Shown: piece after piece, positions 1-5,808 of the stretch | How positions within the stretch are numbered: the stretch's first letter is position 1 | How the letters are laid out: the number at the start of each line of letters is the position of its first letter | DNA from: Onstottus_B sp035558335 | Lineage (GTDB): Bacteria > Acidobacteriota > Blastocatellia > UBA7656 | Assembly (NCBI GenBank): GCA_035558335.1 | Contig: DATMCM010000265.1 | Location: 1 to 9,982 of the forward strand | Length of the DNA stretch: 9,982 nt | Direction of reading: 5' to 3' | The notes under the pieces: generated by a model | Database searches by the model: none | Seen by the model: the letters and a program-made list of their open reading frames with translations, nothing else | Told to the model about the DNA's origin: nothing | Program-made: the position numbers and the translations under genes

Positions 1-643
1 CAGCTATTCCATTGAACGATGCTCCGTAGCCGATGCTGGTGGGTACCGCGATCACCGGAACAGAAACCATTCCGCCGACAACCGACGGAAGCGCGCCCTC
101 CATTCCAGCCACAACCACGATGACGCGCGCCGAAGCGAAATCATCGCGCGCGTCGAAAAGCCTGTGGATGCCCGCCACGCCGACGTCGTACACGCGGGAG
201 ACTTTGTTACCCATAGCGATAGCGGTGATCGCAGCTTCTTCTGCCACCGGGATGTCAGAGGTGCCCGCCGAGATGATCGCGATAGCACCCACGCCGCGTT
301 CGGTCTTGTCGCGCAGGACGGATATCATCCGCGCCTCGGCGTGGAACTCGGCCTCCGGTGCAAGTTTGATGATTCGGTCAAAAACTTCTTCACTTGTTCG
401 GGAGATCAGCAGATTCGAGCTTCGTGTGAGGATGCGGTCAGCGATATGAGTTATTTGCTCGATGGTCTTGCCCTGGCCGAGTATGACTTCTGGAAAGCCG
501 AGTCGCAGTTCGCGATGATGATCAACCCTGGCGAACTCGATGTTCTCATAGGGTAGATGCGCGAGTTGGTCTGCGGCTTCGTCGATATCGATTCGCCCGG
601 CCCGTGCATCTTCCAGGAGCTTTTTGACCCGATCTCTGGTCAC
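1..643 (-). CDS. larB: Nickel-pincer cofactor biosynthesis protein LarB, 3' end cut by window edge
   Basis: LarB carboxylates and hydrolyses nicotinic acid adenine dinucleotide to pyridinium-3,5-biscarboxylate mononucleotide, the first step in making the nickel-pincer cofactor of lactate racemase-type (LarA) enzymes. The minus-strand frame reads 214 codons without a stop. It has a helical N-terminal region (residues 1-100) and then a fold related to PurE (AIR carboxylase). Recognisable segments are AIAIISAGTSDIPVAEEA (about 120-137), YDVGVAGIHR (152-161), VVAGMEGALPSVVGG (177-191) and PTSIGYGASFNGIA (201-214). Glu182 in the MEG segment is probably the conserved catalytic glutamate. The catalytic cysteine of the family lies nearer the C-terminus, outside the window; LarB is usually about 250 residues, so roughly 35-40 are missing. 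The start is GTG at 643-641: no in-frame ATG was found just upstream, and the nearby ATG at 660-658 is in another frame that stops at once. No clear Shine-Dalgarno is visible; a weak TATGCT -10-like hexamer lies at 661-656. It is divergent from kdsB. Confidence 0.93.
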   Translation of the reverse strand, partial: MTRDRVKKLLEDARAGRIDIDEAADQLAHLPYENIEFARVDHHRELRLGFPEVILGQGKTIEQITHIADRILTRSSNLLISRTSEEVFDRIIKLAPEAEFHAEARMISVLRDKTERGVGAIAIISAGTSDIPVAEEAAITAIAMGNKVSRVYDVGVAGIHRLFDARDDFASARVIVVVAGMEGALPSVVGGMVSVPVIAVPTSIGYGASFNGIA

Positions 644-732
644 GACGGTGATCTTAGCATAGGCATAGAACGTGGGTTGTGGATCAGTTTGAGATAGCTC
701 AGCGCTGGACGGAAAGCGCACTGCCCGAAATG

Positions 733-740
733 TGACGTCA
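733..740. promoter_or_regulatory. TGACGTCA palindrome in the larB/kdsB divergent spacer
   Basis: An 8-bp perfect palindrome, TGACGTCA, sits in the 136-bp divergent spacer between larB and kdsB. It ends two bases before a consensus TTGACA hexamer. Position and symmetry would suit a dimeric repressor site for kdsB. A perfect 8-mer palindrome can occur by chance and no second copy is visible, so operator function is only a suggestion. Confidence 0.25.
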
Positions 741-741
741 T

Positions 742-771
742 TTGACAGTCCTCGCCGCGGTACGATAGGCT
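742..771 (+). promoter_or_regulatory. Candidate sigma70-type promoter for kdsB-pyrG
   Basis: TTGACA (742-747, perfect -35 match) is followed after 18 bp by TAGGCT (766-771), which keeps the T, A and final T most important in a -10 box. Transcription would begin about 778-780, on or just before the GTG start of kdsB at 780, implying a leaderless or near-leaderless mRNA. That fits the absence of a good Shine-Dalgarno before kdsB. The -10 is only a 3/6 match. Confidence 0.4.
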
Positions 772-779
772 GAAATCCC

Positions 780-1556
780 GTGAAGGGAGCAGCCGTAGCG
801 ATAATCCCTGCGCGGTACGCCTCGACTAGATTGCCGGGCAAGCCGCTCCTCCCACTCGCAAGAATTCCGATGATAATGCATGTAGTCGAACGCGCGTCGC
901 GTGCTCGGCTGGTCGGGCGCGTGATTGTGGCGACCGACGATCAACGGATCGCGGATGTCGTTCGCCGCGACGGTGCAGAAGTATTGCTCACTTCGTCATT
1001 CGCCGCGTCGGGCACCGATCGTGTAGCAGAAGCCGCCGCGTCGCTCGACGCTGAGATTATCGTAAACGTCCAGGGCGACGAACCCCTTATTGAGCCTTCA
1101 ACCATCGACGCCGCGATCGAGCCGCTCATCGACGATCCGAAGCTGCTGATGAGCACCACCTCCGAGCCCATCGTTTCAGTCGACGATGTGTTCAGCCCGA
1201 GTGTTGTGAAAGTAGTCACAGACTCGCTTGGCTTTGCGCTCTACTTTTCTCGCTCGCCGATCCCTTATATCAGGGCAGTTGATGGCCTCACGCTCGAGGA
1301 GTCGTTGCGGGAGGACCCTGCCCTGTTGTCTAATTACCGCAAGCATTCAGGGCTATACGCTTATCGCAGCCGGTTTCTGAAGCAGTTCGCCAGCATGGAG
1401 CCTTCGCCGCTCGAGCGGCTGGAAGCTCTCGAACAGCTTCGGGCGATCGAGAACGGCATCAAGATTCGCGTCGTACCGGTGACCCACCGGTCCGTCGGCG
1501 TTGACACTGAGCAGGACTACGAACGAGTAAAACGTATGATCGAGGAGAACGCTTAA
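780..1556 (+). CDS. kdsB: 3-deoxy-manno-octulosonate cytidylyltransferase (CMP-Kdo synthetase)
   Basis: KdsB couples CTP and Kdo to CMP-Kdo plus pyrophosphate in the cytoplasm, activating Kdo for transfer to lipid A in lipopolysaccharide synthesis. The 258-residue product has the usual family length. It carries the nucleotide-binding signature IPARYASTRLPGKPL (residues 9-23), ATDDQRI (51-57), NVQGDEPLIEP (96-106, with the metal-binding Asp100), HSGLYAYR (189-196), LEQLRAIENG (217-226) and VDTEQD (241-246, with the second metal-ligand Asp). The GTG start at 780 puts the first motif eight residues from the N-terminus, as in other KdsB proteins; no better start is visible and there is only a weak TAGG upstream. 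The stop codon overlaps the pyrG ATG by one base. Its presence implies a Gram-negative envelope with Kdo-containing LPS. Confidence 0.96.
   Translation: MKGAAVAIIPARYASTRLPGKPLLPLARIPMIMHVVERASRARLVGRVIVATDDQRIADVVRRDGAEVLLTSSFAASGTDRVAEAAASLDAEIIVNVQGDEPLIEPSTIDAAIEPLIDDPKLLMSTTSEPIVSVDDVFSPSVVKVVTDSLGFALYFSRSPIPYIRAVDGLTLEESLREDPALLSNYRKHSGLYAYRSRFLKQFASMEPSPLERLEALEQLRAIENGIKIRVVPVTHRSVGVDTEQDYERVKRMIEENA
1542..1547 (+). promoter_or_regulatory. Strong Shine-Dalgarno for pyrG inside the kdsB 3' end
   Basis: GAGGAG lies eight bases before the pyrG ATG at 1556, within the last codons of kdsB. With the TAATG stop/start overlap it supports reinitiation and translational coupling of the two genes, and fixes the pyrG start. 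Confidence 0.75.
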
Positions 1557-3244
1557 TGACCAAGTATATTTTTGTGACCGGCGGAGTCGTGTCGAGTTTA
1601 GGCAAGGGGCTCGCCGCGGCGTCCATCGGGTGCCTGCTTGAAGCCCGCGGCCTGAAGGTGACACTGCAAAAACTCGACCCGTACATCAACGTCGATCCCG
1701 GTACGATGTCGCCCTTCCAGCACGGCGAAGTGTTCGTCACTGATGACGGCGCGGAAACCGACCTCGACCTCGGCCATTACGAACGATTCACTCACGCTCA
1801 ACTGACTCAAGCCAACAACTGGACCACCGGTCGAATATATCTTTCTGTTATTAACAAGGAACGCCGCGGTGATTACCTCGGTAAGACAATCCAGGTCATT
1901 CCGCACGTCACCAACGAAATCAAAGATGCAATCCGCGGCGTCGCCGATGGACCGGACGTCGTCATCGTCGAAGTAGGCGGGACAGTCGGCGACATTGAAT
2001 CATTGCCGTTTCTCGAGAGCATCCGCCAGATGGGCAACGAAGTCGGACGCGAGAACGCGCTGTTTATTCACCTGACGCTGGTGCCGTTCATTGCGGCTTC
2101 CGGCGAGTTGAAGACAAAGCCGACTCAGCACTCGGTCAAAGAGCTTCGCGAGATCGGTATTCAGCCGGATATCCTGATGTGCCGGTGCGATCGTCCCCTG
2201 CCCCACGATATGAAGGCCAAGATCGCGCTCTTTTGCAACGTGCGGGAAAACGAAGTGATCACCGCGCAAGACGTAGAGACAATTTACGAAGTGCCGCTGA
2301 TGTTCGCCGGGCAGGGGCTCGACGATATGATCGTCAAGAAGCTGGGCTTGAACGCCGGTGATCGGGACTTGCGACGCTGGACCGAGCTTGTCGAGACGAT
2401 CAAAAACCCGGAGGCGTCGGTAACCATCGGCATCGTCGGGAAGTACGTCGAGCTTGAAGACTCGTACAAGAGCCTTCACGAGGCCCTGATTCACGGCGGA
2501 GTCGCGAACAAGCTGCGAGTACAGATTCGTTGGATCGAGTCGGAAGACTTGATGGAAGACCCAAACTGGGAGGACCGGCTGCGGGACTTCGATGCGATAT
2601 TGGTGCCGGGTGGCTTCGGCAAACGCGGGATCGCTGGCATGCTTCGAGCGATCAACTACGCGCGTCGCGGGCAGACTCCATATTTCGGGATATGCCTGGG
2701 CATGCAGTGCGCGACGATCGAGTTTGCGCGCAACGTATGCGGGCTTGAAGGCGCGGACTCGACTGAGTTTGACGACGAGGCCGCGCACCCCGTGATCTTC
2801 AAGCTACGCGACTTGATCGGGGTCGAAGCGATGGGTGGAACGATGCGCCTGGGTGCCTACCCCTGCCTATTGAAAGAGGGCTCGCTTGCCGCGAACACTT
2901 ATGGCGCCAGTGAAATCAGCGAGCGTCATCGCCATCGTTACGAGTTCAATCCGCGCTTCGAAGATGAGCTTGGCGGCCACGGCCTTGTCTTCTCAGGCAA
3001 GTCGCCGGACGGCAAGTTCATCGAGATAGTCGAGCTGCCAAACCATCCCTGGTTTCTCGGCTGCCAGTTTCATCCGGAGTTCAAATCCAAGCCGCTTGAT
3101 CCTCATCCGCTGTTTGTTTCGTTCATCCGCGCCGCATACGAGCATCGTGTGCGCGACGAGGCTACCGGGGAGCGCGCCGATGCCGCCGCGCCGCGTGAGG
3201 GTATTGAAGAACACGAATGGAAGATCGGCGCGTCGAGCGACTAG
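1556..3244 (+). CDS. pyrG: CTP synthase (glutamine hydrolysing)
   Basis: PyrG aminates UTP to CTP using ATP and glutamine; it is a cytoplasmic tetramer and the last step of de novo CTP synthesis. The N-terminal synthetase domain (about 1-270) has the P-loop region GGVVSSLGKG (9-18, Lys17), DPYINVDPGTMSP (41-53), metal ligands Asp72 (in ETDLDLGHYERF) and Glu140 (in VEVGGTVGD), and KTKPTQHSVKELR (187-199) of the UTP/CTP site. The class I glutamine amidotransferase domain (about 290-535) has GGFGKRG, the nucleophile Cys380 in YFGICLGMQ, and His506/Glu508 in CQFHPEFKS. All catalytic residues are present. At 562 residues it is slightly longer than the roughly 545 of E. coli, because of a charged C-terminal tail (about 530-562). 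It overlaps kdsB by one base, and its product CTP is KdsB's substrate. A kdsA gene, which often follows pyrG in other Gram-negatives, is absent here. Confidence 0.98.
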   Translation: MTKYIFVTGGVVSSLGKGLAAASIGCLLEARGLKVTLQKLDPYINVDPGTMSPFQHGEVFVTDDGAETDLDLGHYERFTHAQLTQANNWTTGRIYLSVINKERRGDYLGKTIQVIPHVTNEIKDAIRGVADGPDVVIVEVGGTVGDIESLPFLESIRQMGNEVGRENALFIHLTLVPFIAASGELKTKPTQHSVKELREIGIQPDILMCRCDRPLPHDMKAKIALFCNVRENEVITAQDVETIYEVPLMFAGQGLDDMIVKKLGLNAGDRDLRRWTELVETIKNPEASVTIGIVGKYVELEDSYKSLHEALIHGGVANKLRVQIRWIESEDLMEDPNWEDRLRDFDAILVPGGFGKRGIAGMLRAINYARRGQTPYFGICLGMQCATIEFARNVCGLEGADSTEFDDEAAHPVIFKLRDLIGVEAMGGTMRLGAYPCLLKEGSLAANTYGASEISERHRHRYEFNPRFEDELGGHGLVFSGKSPDGKFIEIVELPNHPWFLGCQFHPEFKSKPLDPHPLFVSFIRAAYEHRVRDEATGERADAAAPREGIEEHEWKIGASSD

Positions 3245-3306
3245 CTCTAAGTCGCAACCTCGGGCGTCTCAGAGTCTTGCGGTTAGTAAGCGTCGAAACA
3301 ATGCGA

Positions 3307-3333
3307 ACCGCGGAGGCGCGGAGACCCAGAAAC
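3307..3333. repeat. Purine-rich dispersed repeat, intergenic copy
   Basis: The core GCGGAGGCGCGGAGACCCAG begins at 3310. It matches 16 of 21 bases with a second copy at 6992-7012 inside the dacB-like gene, where the core reads GCAGAGGCGCAGAGGGGCAG. Both are strings of GAG/GGC/CAG-like steps. From general knowledge, GCAGAGGCGCAGAG-type sequences recur in spacers of many environmental bacterial genomes; copy number here cannot be known from this window. Confidence 0.5.
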
Positions 3334-3353
3334 GGCGCTGAGAAATTGAAATT

Positions 3354-3375
3354 AGGAGACCACTTCTCCTTTCGT
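3354..3375 (+). terminator. Weak candidate terminator after pyrG
   Basis: AGGAGA (3354-3359) pairs perfectly with TCTCCT (3365-3370) around a five-base loop, and TTCGT follows. The stem is only 6 bp and the T run is interrupted, and it lies 110 bp past the pyrG stop. It is the best termination-like structure between pyrG and the next promoter. Confidence 0.3.
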
Positions 3376-3379
3376 TTCC

Positions 3380-3408
3380 TTGACTCGAACTCCGCCACTG
3401 CATAAGAT
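3380..3408 (+). promoter_or_regulatory. Candidate promoter for the secreted-protein gene
   Basis: TTGACT (3380-3385, 5/6 to the -35 consensus) and TAAGAT (3403-3408, 4/6 including the critical T, A and last T) are separated by exactly 17 bp. Transcription would start near 3415, giving a leader of about 160 nt before the ATG at 3576. A second TTGACC at 3436-3441 lacks a well-spaced -10. Confidence 0.45.
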
Positions 3409-3485
3409 ACGCCCGCCGTTGGCTGCGGCATATTCTTGACCCGGGCACTGGTCTTCTATTGGCCTCATCTGAATGCATCTGAGCC

Positions 3486-3526
3486 GATCGCAAAAGCGAT
3501 CAACTTTCTGAGGGTTTCACTCTCAG
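3486..3526 (+). other. Two adjacent hairpins in the leader of the secreted-protein gene
   Basis: GATCGC-AAAA-GCGATC (3486-3501) is a perfect 6-bp stem with a tetraloop. It is followed by CTGAG (3508-3512) pairing with CTCAG (3522-3526). No T run follows either, so they are not obvious terminators. They could stabilise the 5' end of the mRNA or simply be chance structures; no known riboswitch consensus is recognised. Confidence 0.35.
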
Positions 3527-3562
3527 CCCAATACAAGTGGTAACTCTATTCTGAGATCAGTT

Positions 3563-3567
3563 GGAGG
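3563..3567 (+). promoter_or_regulatory. Ribosome binding site GGAGG
   Basis: A full GGAGG lies eight bases before the ATG at 3576. It is the best Shine-Dalgarno in the window and fixes the start of the secreted protein. Confidence 0.85.
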
Positions 3568-3575
3568 ATTAACCC

Positions 3576-4421
3576 ATGAAAAGAACAGTTTGGAGATCAA
3601 TGAGTCTCGCGTTGTGCGTTGCGGTAACAGCGTTGCTCGCCTTCGCCCAGAACACAGCCCAGCAGAAGGTCGCCTCGGCTAAGAAACCGATGACCAGGCA
3701 GGCGAAACCAACGGCAACCGCGCCGGCACCGGACTGGTACTCGGTTGCCTTAGTTCGCGTCAAACCGGATATGGTGACCGAATGGGAGGATTTGCAAAAG
3801 AACGTCGTCAACCCGGCGCTCAAGAAATCTGGCTTGAAGGAGCGCAGCGTTTTCCAGACTGCGGTCTTCGGCACGGCGTTCGAGTACGTGGTAATCACTC
3901 AGATCACGAACTTCGCCCAATTCGACGAGCCGATGTCGCCGTTGAGAAAGACCCTCGGAGAGGACGCTTACCGCGATTACCTGACAAAGTCCCGACGCTG
4001 TATCGTGAGCACACAAACGGTCGCCGCCCAGTCGCGGCCGGACCTGAGCTATATGGGCAAGGTCACCTCGATGACCGGTCCCCCCAAGCTCGCGGTGGTG
4101 AACTCAATCAGCGTTGTGCCCGGCCGGGCAACCGCCTTCGAGAACCTGGTGAAAACCGATATTCTTCCGGTCATGAAGAAGGCGGATGTGATCGGTTACT
4201 TCATGAACCAGACCATGTTTGGGGGCGATGGATACGAATATACATCGGTGGTCTTCCTTGACAGCTTTGCGGACCTCGGCAAAGGATCGCCTTTCGTGAG
4301 GGCGCTCGGCCCGCAAGGCGCCGCGACGCTTTTTGCCAAGGTTGCGGGATTGATTGCGCACCAGGAGAGAACGATCGCGCGCTTCAACCCGGACCTTAGC
4401 TTTGGCCCGGGCGGTAATTAA
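3576..4421 (+). CDS. Secreted protein with two tandem ferredoxin-like (dimeric alpha/beta barrel-type) modules, function unknown
   Basis: The 281-residue product begins with a signal peptide: a basic start MKRTVWR, a hydrophobic core (about 9-23) and a probable signal peptidase I site after AFA (residue 24). A Lys/Ala/Pro/Thr-rich linker follows (about 25-52). The rest is two copies of one module. Copy 1 (about 53-160) opens SVALVRVKPDMVTEWEDL and ends RPDLSY; copy 2 (about 171-276) opens AVVNSISVVPGRATAFENL and ends NPDLSF. In both, a first strand and V.PG/V.PD turn is followed by an acidic helix, then a VFGTAFEYVVITQI or MFGGDGYEYTSVVFL strand pair. The pattern resembles the ABM/NIPSNAP/EthD superfamily of small alpha/beta barrels, where two modules form one barrel; this is inferred from pattern only. 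No catalytic motif or haem-binding motif is evident. It appears to be transcribed alone, between a promoter at 3380 and a terminator at 4479. Probably periplasmic or extracellular. Confidence 0.85.
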   Translation: MKRTVWRSMSLALCVAVTALLAFAQNTAQQKVASAKKPMTRQAKPTATAPAPDWYSVALVRVKPDMVTEWEDLQKNVVNPALKKSGLKERSVFQTAVFGTAFEYVVITQITNFAQFDEPMSPLRKTLGEDAYRDYLTKSRRCIVSTQTVAAQSRPDLSYMGKVTSMTGPPKLAVVNSISVVPGRATAFENLVKTDILPVMKKADVIGYFMNQTMFGGDGYEYTSVVFLDSFADLGKGSPFVRALGPQGAATLFAKVAGLIAHQERTIARFNPDLSFGPGGN

Positions 4422-4439
4422 GAGTCTGAGACGGGCTGT

Positions 4440-4459
4440 GGCGCATCAAGCGCCTTGAT
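4440..4459 (+). other. Alternative hairpins upstream of the terminator
   Basis: GGCGC (4440-4444) can pair with GCGCC (4450-4454), or ATCAAG (4445-4450) with CTTGAT (4454-4459); the two are mutually exclusive. Just downstream CCCGC (4460-4464) can pair with GCGGG (4479-4483), which would break the base of the terminator stem at 4479-4505. Confidence 0.4.
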
Positions 4460-4478
4460 CCCGCGAAGGGCTTGGCTT

Positions 4479-4510
4479 GCGGGCGCGTCCGAAGGATGCG
4501 CCCGCGTTTA
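4479..4510 (+). terminator. Strong GC-rich intrinsic terminator after the secreted-protein gene
   Basis: GCGGGCGCGTCC (4479-4490) pairs with GGATGCGCCCGC (4494-4505) around a GAA loop. This gives a 12-bp stem with one G-T wobble and nine or more G-C pairs. It is followed by GTTTAC, a short T run only. It lies 58 bp after the stop at 4421 and before the next promoter at 4595. Termination may be helped by the very stable stem or by Rho. Confidence 0.7.
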
Positions 4511-4594
4511 CACTTGGGCGGGATAGCCTCCAAACGCACTACACAGCCAGCCTTGTGGTCCCACAGAAATAACTCTAGCCCTCATGCAGGCGTT

Positions 4595-4603
4595 TGGTAT
4601 ACT
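4595..4603 (+). promoter_or_regulatory. Extended -10 promoter, predicted leaderless
   Basis: TGGTATACT combines an extended -10 TG (4595-4596) with TATACT (4598-4603, 5/6). No -35 match is found at the expected distance (CTAGCC-like), as is tolerated by extended -10 promoters. The start of transcription would be about 4610-4612, against the ATG at 4613, so the mRNA should have no or almost no 5' leader. No Shine-Dalgarno precedes that ATG, which agrees. Confidence 0.6.
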
Positions 4604-4612
4604 TTCGTTGCA

Positions 4613-4795
4613 ATGGCAGTCTGTATCAAATGTAGGAAGGCGTCGAAGGTGTTCAGGCTTGCGAGGTGCACTCAGTGCTTCAAGCCGGTATGTGAGAACT
4701 GCGCCTTCCGCAAATACGGCCAGAAGTTTTGCGGCGAAAGCTGCTCGGTTTCTTTTTTCTTTGGCACAGGCGAGGAAGAAGAGATCGAAATCTAG
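4613..4795 (+). CDS. Small eight-cysteine zinc-binding protein, function unknown
   Basis: A 60-residue cytoplasmic protein. Eight cysteines form four pairs: Cys4/Cys7 (CIKC), Cys19/Cys22 (CTQC), Cys27/Cys30 (CENC) and Cys40/Cys44 (CGESC). That is the number and spacing for two zinc ions, possibly in a cross-braced finger. The C-terminus is aromatic then acidic (FFFGTGEEEEIEI). The start at 4613 is preferred because the frame upstream runs through the terminator hairpin and lacks a start with a ribosome site, and because the promoter at 4595-4603 would begin transcription right at this ATG. The hemB start lies 24 bp after the stop, so the two are probably co-transcribed. Roles in zinc handling, RNA binding or protein interaction are all possible; none is shown. 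Confidence 0.75.
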   Translation: MAVCIKCRKASKVFRLARCTQCFKPVCENCAFRKYGQKFCGESCSVSFFFGTGEEEEIEI

Positions 4796-4806
4796 CCTGT
4801 CGTTCC

Positions 4807-4811
4807 TGGAG
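4807..4811 (+). promoter_or_regulatory. Ribosome binding site for hemB
   Basis: TGGAG lies eight bases before the ATG at 4820, in the 24-bp gap after the zinc-protein stop. It supports this start for hemB. Confidence 0.6.
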
Positions 4812-4819
4812 TCCAAACG

Positions 4820-5788
4820 ATGAACCTTTCCCGGCGCCCCCGCCGACTTCGCCGCACCGAATCCATCCGCGCGCTGATTCGCGAAACCAACCTCACTCCG
4901 AATGACTTTGTTTACCCGCTCTTTGTCTGCGAAGGCGAAGGAGTCAGACGCGAGATCGGTTCGATGCCCGGCTGCTTCAACCTGTCGGTGGACGAGCTTG
5001 TAAGAGAGAGCGAGGCCGCTCGCGCTGACGGAATCGGATCGATCATCCTGTTCGGCGTGCCCGATGAGAAAGACGCTTCAGGCAGTCAGGCTTATGCCGA
5101 GGACGGCATCACTCAGCGAGCCATCAGAGCGGTCAAGCGCGAGGTGAAAGACGTTTTGGTGATCGCGGACGATTGTTTGTGCGAGTACACCGATCACGGT
5201 CACTGCGGGTTGATTGAGGCCGGCGAAGTGTTAAACGACCCGACGCTTGACCTCTTGGCTCGCACGGCGGTCTCGCAAGCCGAAGCCGGCGCCGACATCA
5301 TCGCCCCTTCCAACATGATGGACGGTTTCGTTGAGGCGATCCGCGCGGTTCTGGATGCTGCGGGCTTTGAGCACATTCCAATAATGTCTTACGCCGTGAA
5401 GTATGCTTCGGGGTTTTACGGGCCGTTCCGGGAAGCAGCGCAATCGACTCCGCGGTTCGGCGACCGCCGCGGGTATCAAATGGACCCAGCGAACGCGCGC
5501 GAAGCGATAAAGGAAGCTGAGCTTGATGTAGAGCAGGGCGCTGACATCCTGCTCGTCAAGCCGGCGTTGCCTTATCTGGACATCATCCGCGCGGTTCGCG
5601 AGAGATTTGATCTGCCGGTTGCCGCTTATCAAGTCTCGGGCGAGTACGCGATGATCAAAGCTGCCGGGAGGCTCGGATGGATAGATGAACAGCGCGTTGC
5701 ATTCGAGTCGCTGACGTCGATCAAGCGCGCTGGCGCCGATATCATTCTCACCTACTTCGCCCGCGAGATAGCGAAGCAACTGTCCTGA
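4820..5788 (+). CDS. hemB: Delta-aminolevulinic acid dehydratase (porphobilinogen synthase)
   Basis: HemB condenses two 5-aminolevulinate molecules to porphobilinogen, the first common step to haem and other tetrapyrroles, in the cytoplasm as an octamer. The 322-residue length is typical. The two active-site lysines are present: Lys194 in SYAVKYASGFYGPFR and Lys247 (Schiff base) in LLVKPALPYLD. The metal segment DDCLCEYTDHGHCG supplies Cys119, Cys121 and Cys129, so this is the zinc-cysteine type and not the Asp-rich magnesium type of some plants and bacteria. Other family segments are RRLRRTESIRALIRE near the N-terminus, FGVPDEKD (78-85) and YQVSGEYAMIKAA (270-282). It sits between the small zinc protein and a dacB-like gene in a probable operon; no other haem genes are in view. 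Confidence 0.97.
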   Translation: MNLSRRPRRLRRTESIRALIRETNLTPNDFVYPLFVCEGEGVRREIGSMPGCFNLSVDELVRESEAARADGIGSIILFGVPDEKDASGSQAYAEDGITQRAIRAVKREVKDVLVIADDCLCEYTDHGHCGLIEAGEVLNDPTLDLLARTAVSQAEAGADIIAPSNMMDGFVEAIRAVLDAAGFEHIPIMSYAVKYASGFYGPFREAAQSTPRFGDRRGYQMDPANAREAIKEAELDVEQGADILLVKPALPYLDIIRAVRERFDLPVAAYQVSGEYAMIKAAGRLGWIDEQRVAFESLTSIKRAGADIILTYFAREIAKQLS

Positions 5789-5808
5789 AGCGTAGCATTC
5801 TTCCAAAG

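Larger units (their letters stand above)
3245..3575. other. 331-bp spacer between pyrG and the secreted-protein gene
   Basis: No convincing gene lies here. The spacer holds, in order, a purine-rich dispersed repeat (about 3307-3333), a 6-bp hairpin that may help terminate pyrG (3354-3370), a plausible promoter (3380-3408), a short direct repeat CATCTGA at 3466-3472 and 3476-3482, two hairpins (3486-3501 and 3508-3526) and a strong Shine-Dalgarno (3563-3567). Open frames through it are low-complexity Arg/Ser-rich shadows with no ribosome site. Confidence 0.7.

Noticed and set aside
33..556. Plus-strand open frames of 138 and 130 codons
   Set aside because: Both are antisense to larB, whose minus-strand reading gives clear family segments.
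2000..2788. A 262-codon open frame on the minus strand
   Set aside because: It lies wholly antisense to pyrG, whose plus-strand product is conserved with all catalytic residues. It shows no recognisable family and is a codon-bias shadow of a GC-rich gene.
3269..3493. A 74-codon minus-strand open frame in the pyrG spacer
   Set aside because: It runs through the purine-rich repeat and the candidate promoter, is Arg/Ser-rich, and has no Shine-Dalgarno or recognisable similarity.
4472..4612. A longer N-terminus for the small zinc protein, starting at TTG 4472
   Set aside because: It would translate through the terminator hairpin at 4479-4505 and start upstream of the predicted promoter; the cysteine module begins only after the ATG at 4613.
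5231..5806. A 191-codon open frame on the minus strand
   Set aside because: It is antisense to the conserved 3' half of hemB; composition is Arg/Leu-rich shadow-like and no domain is seen.
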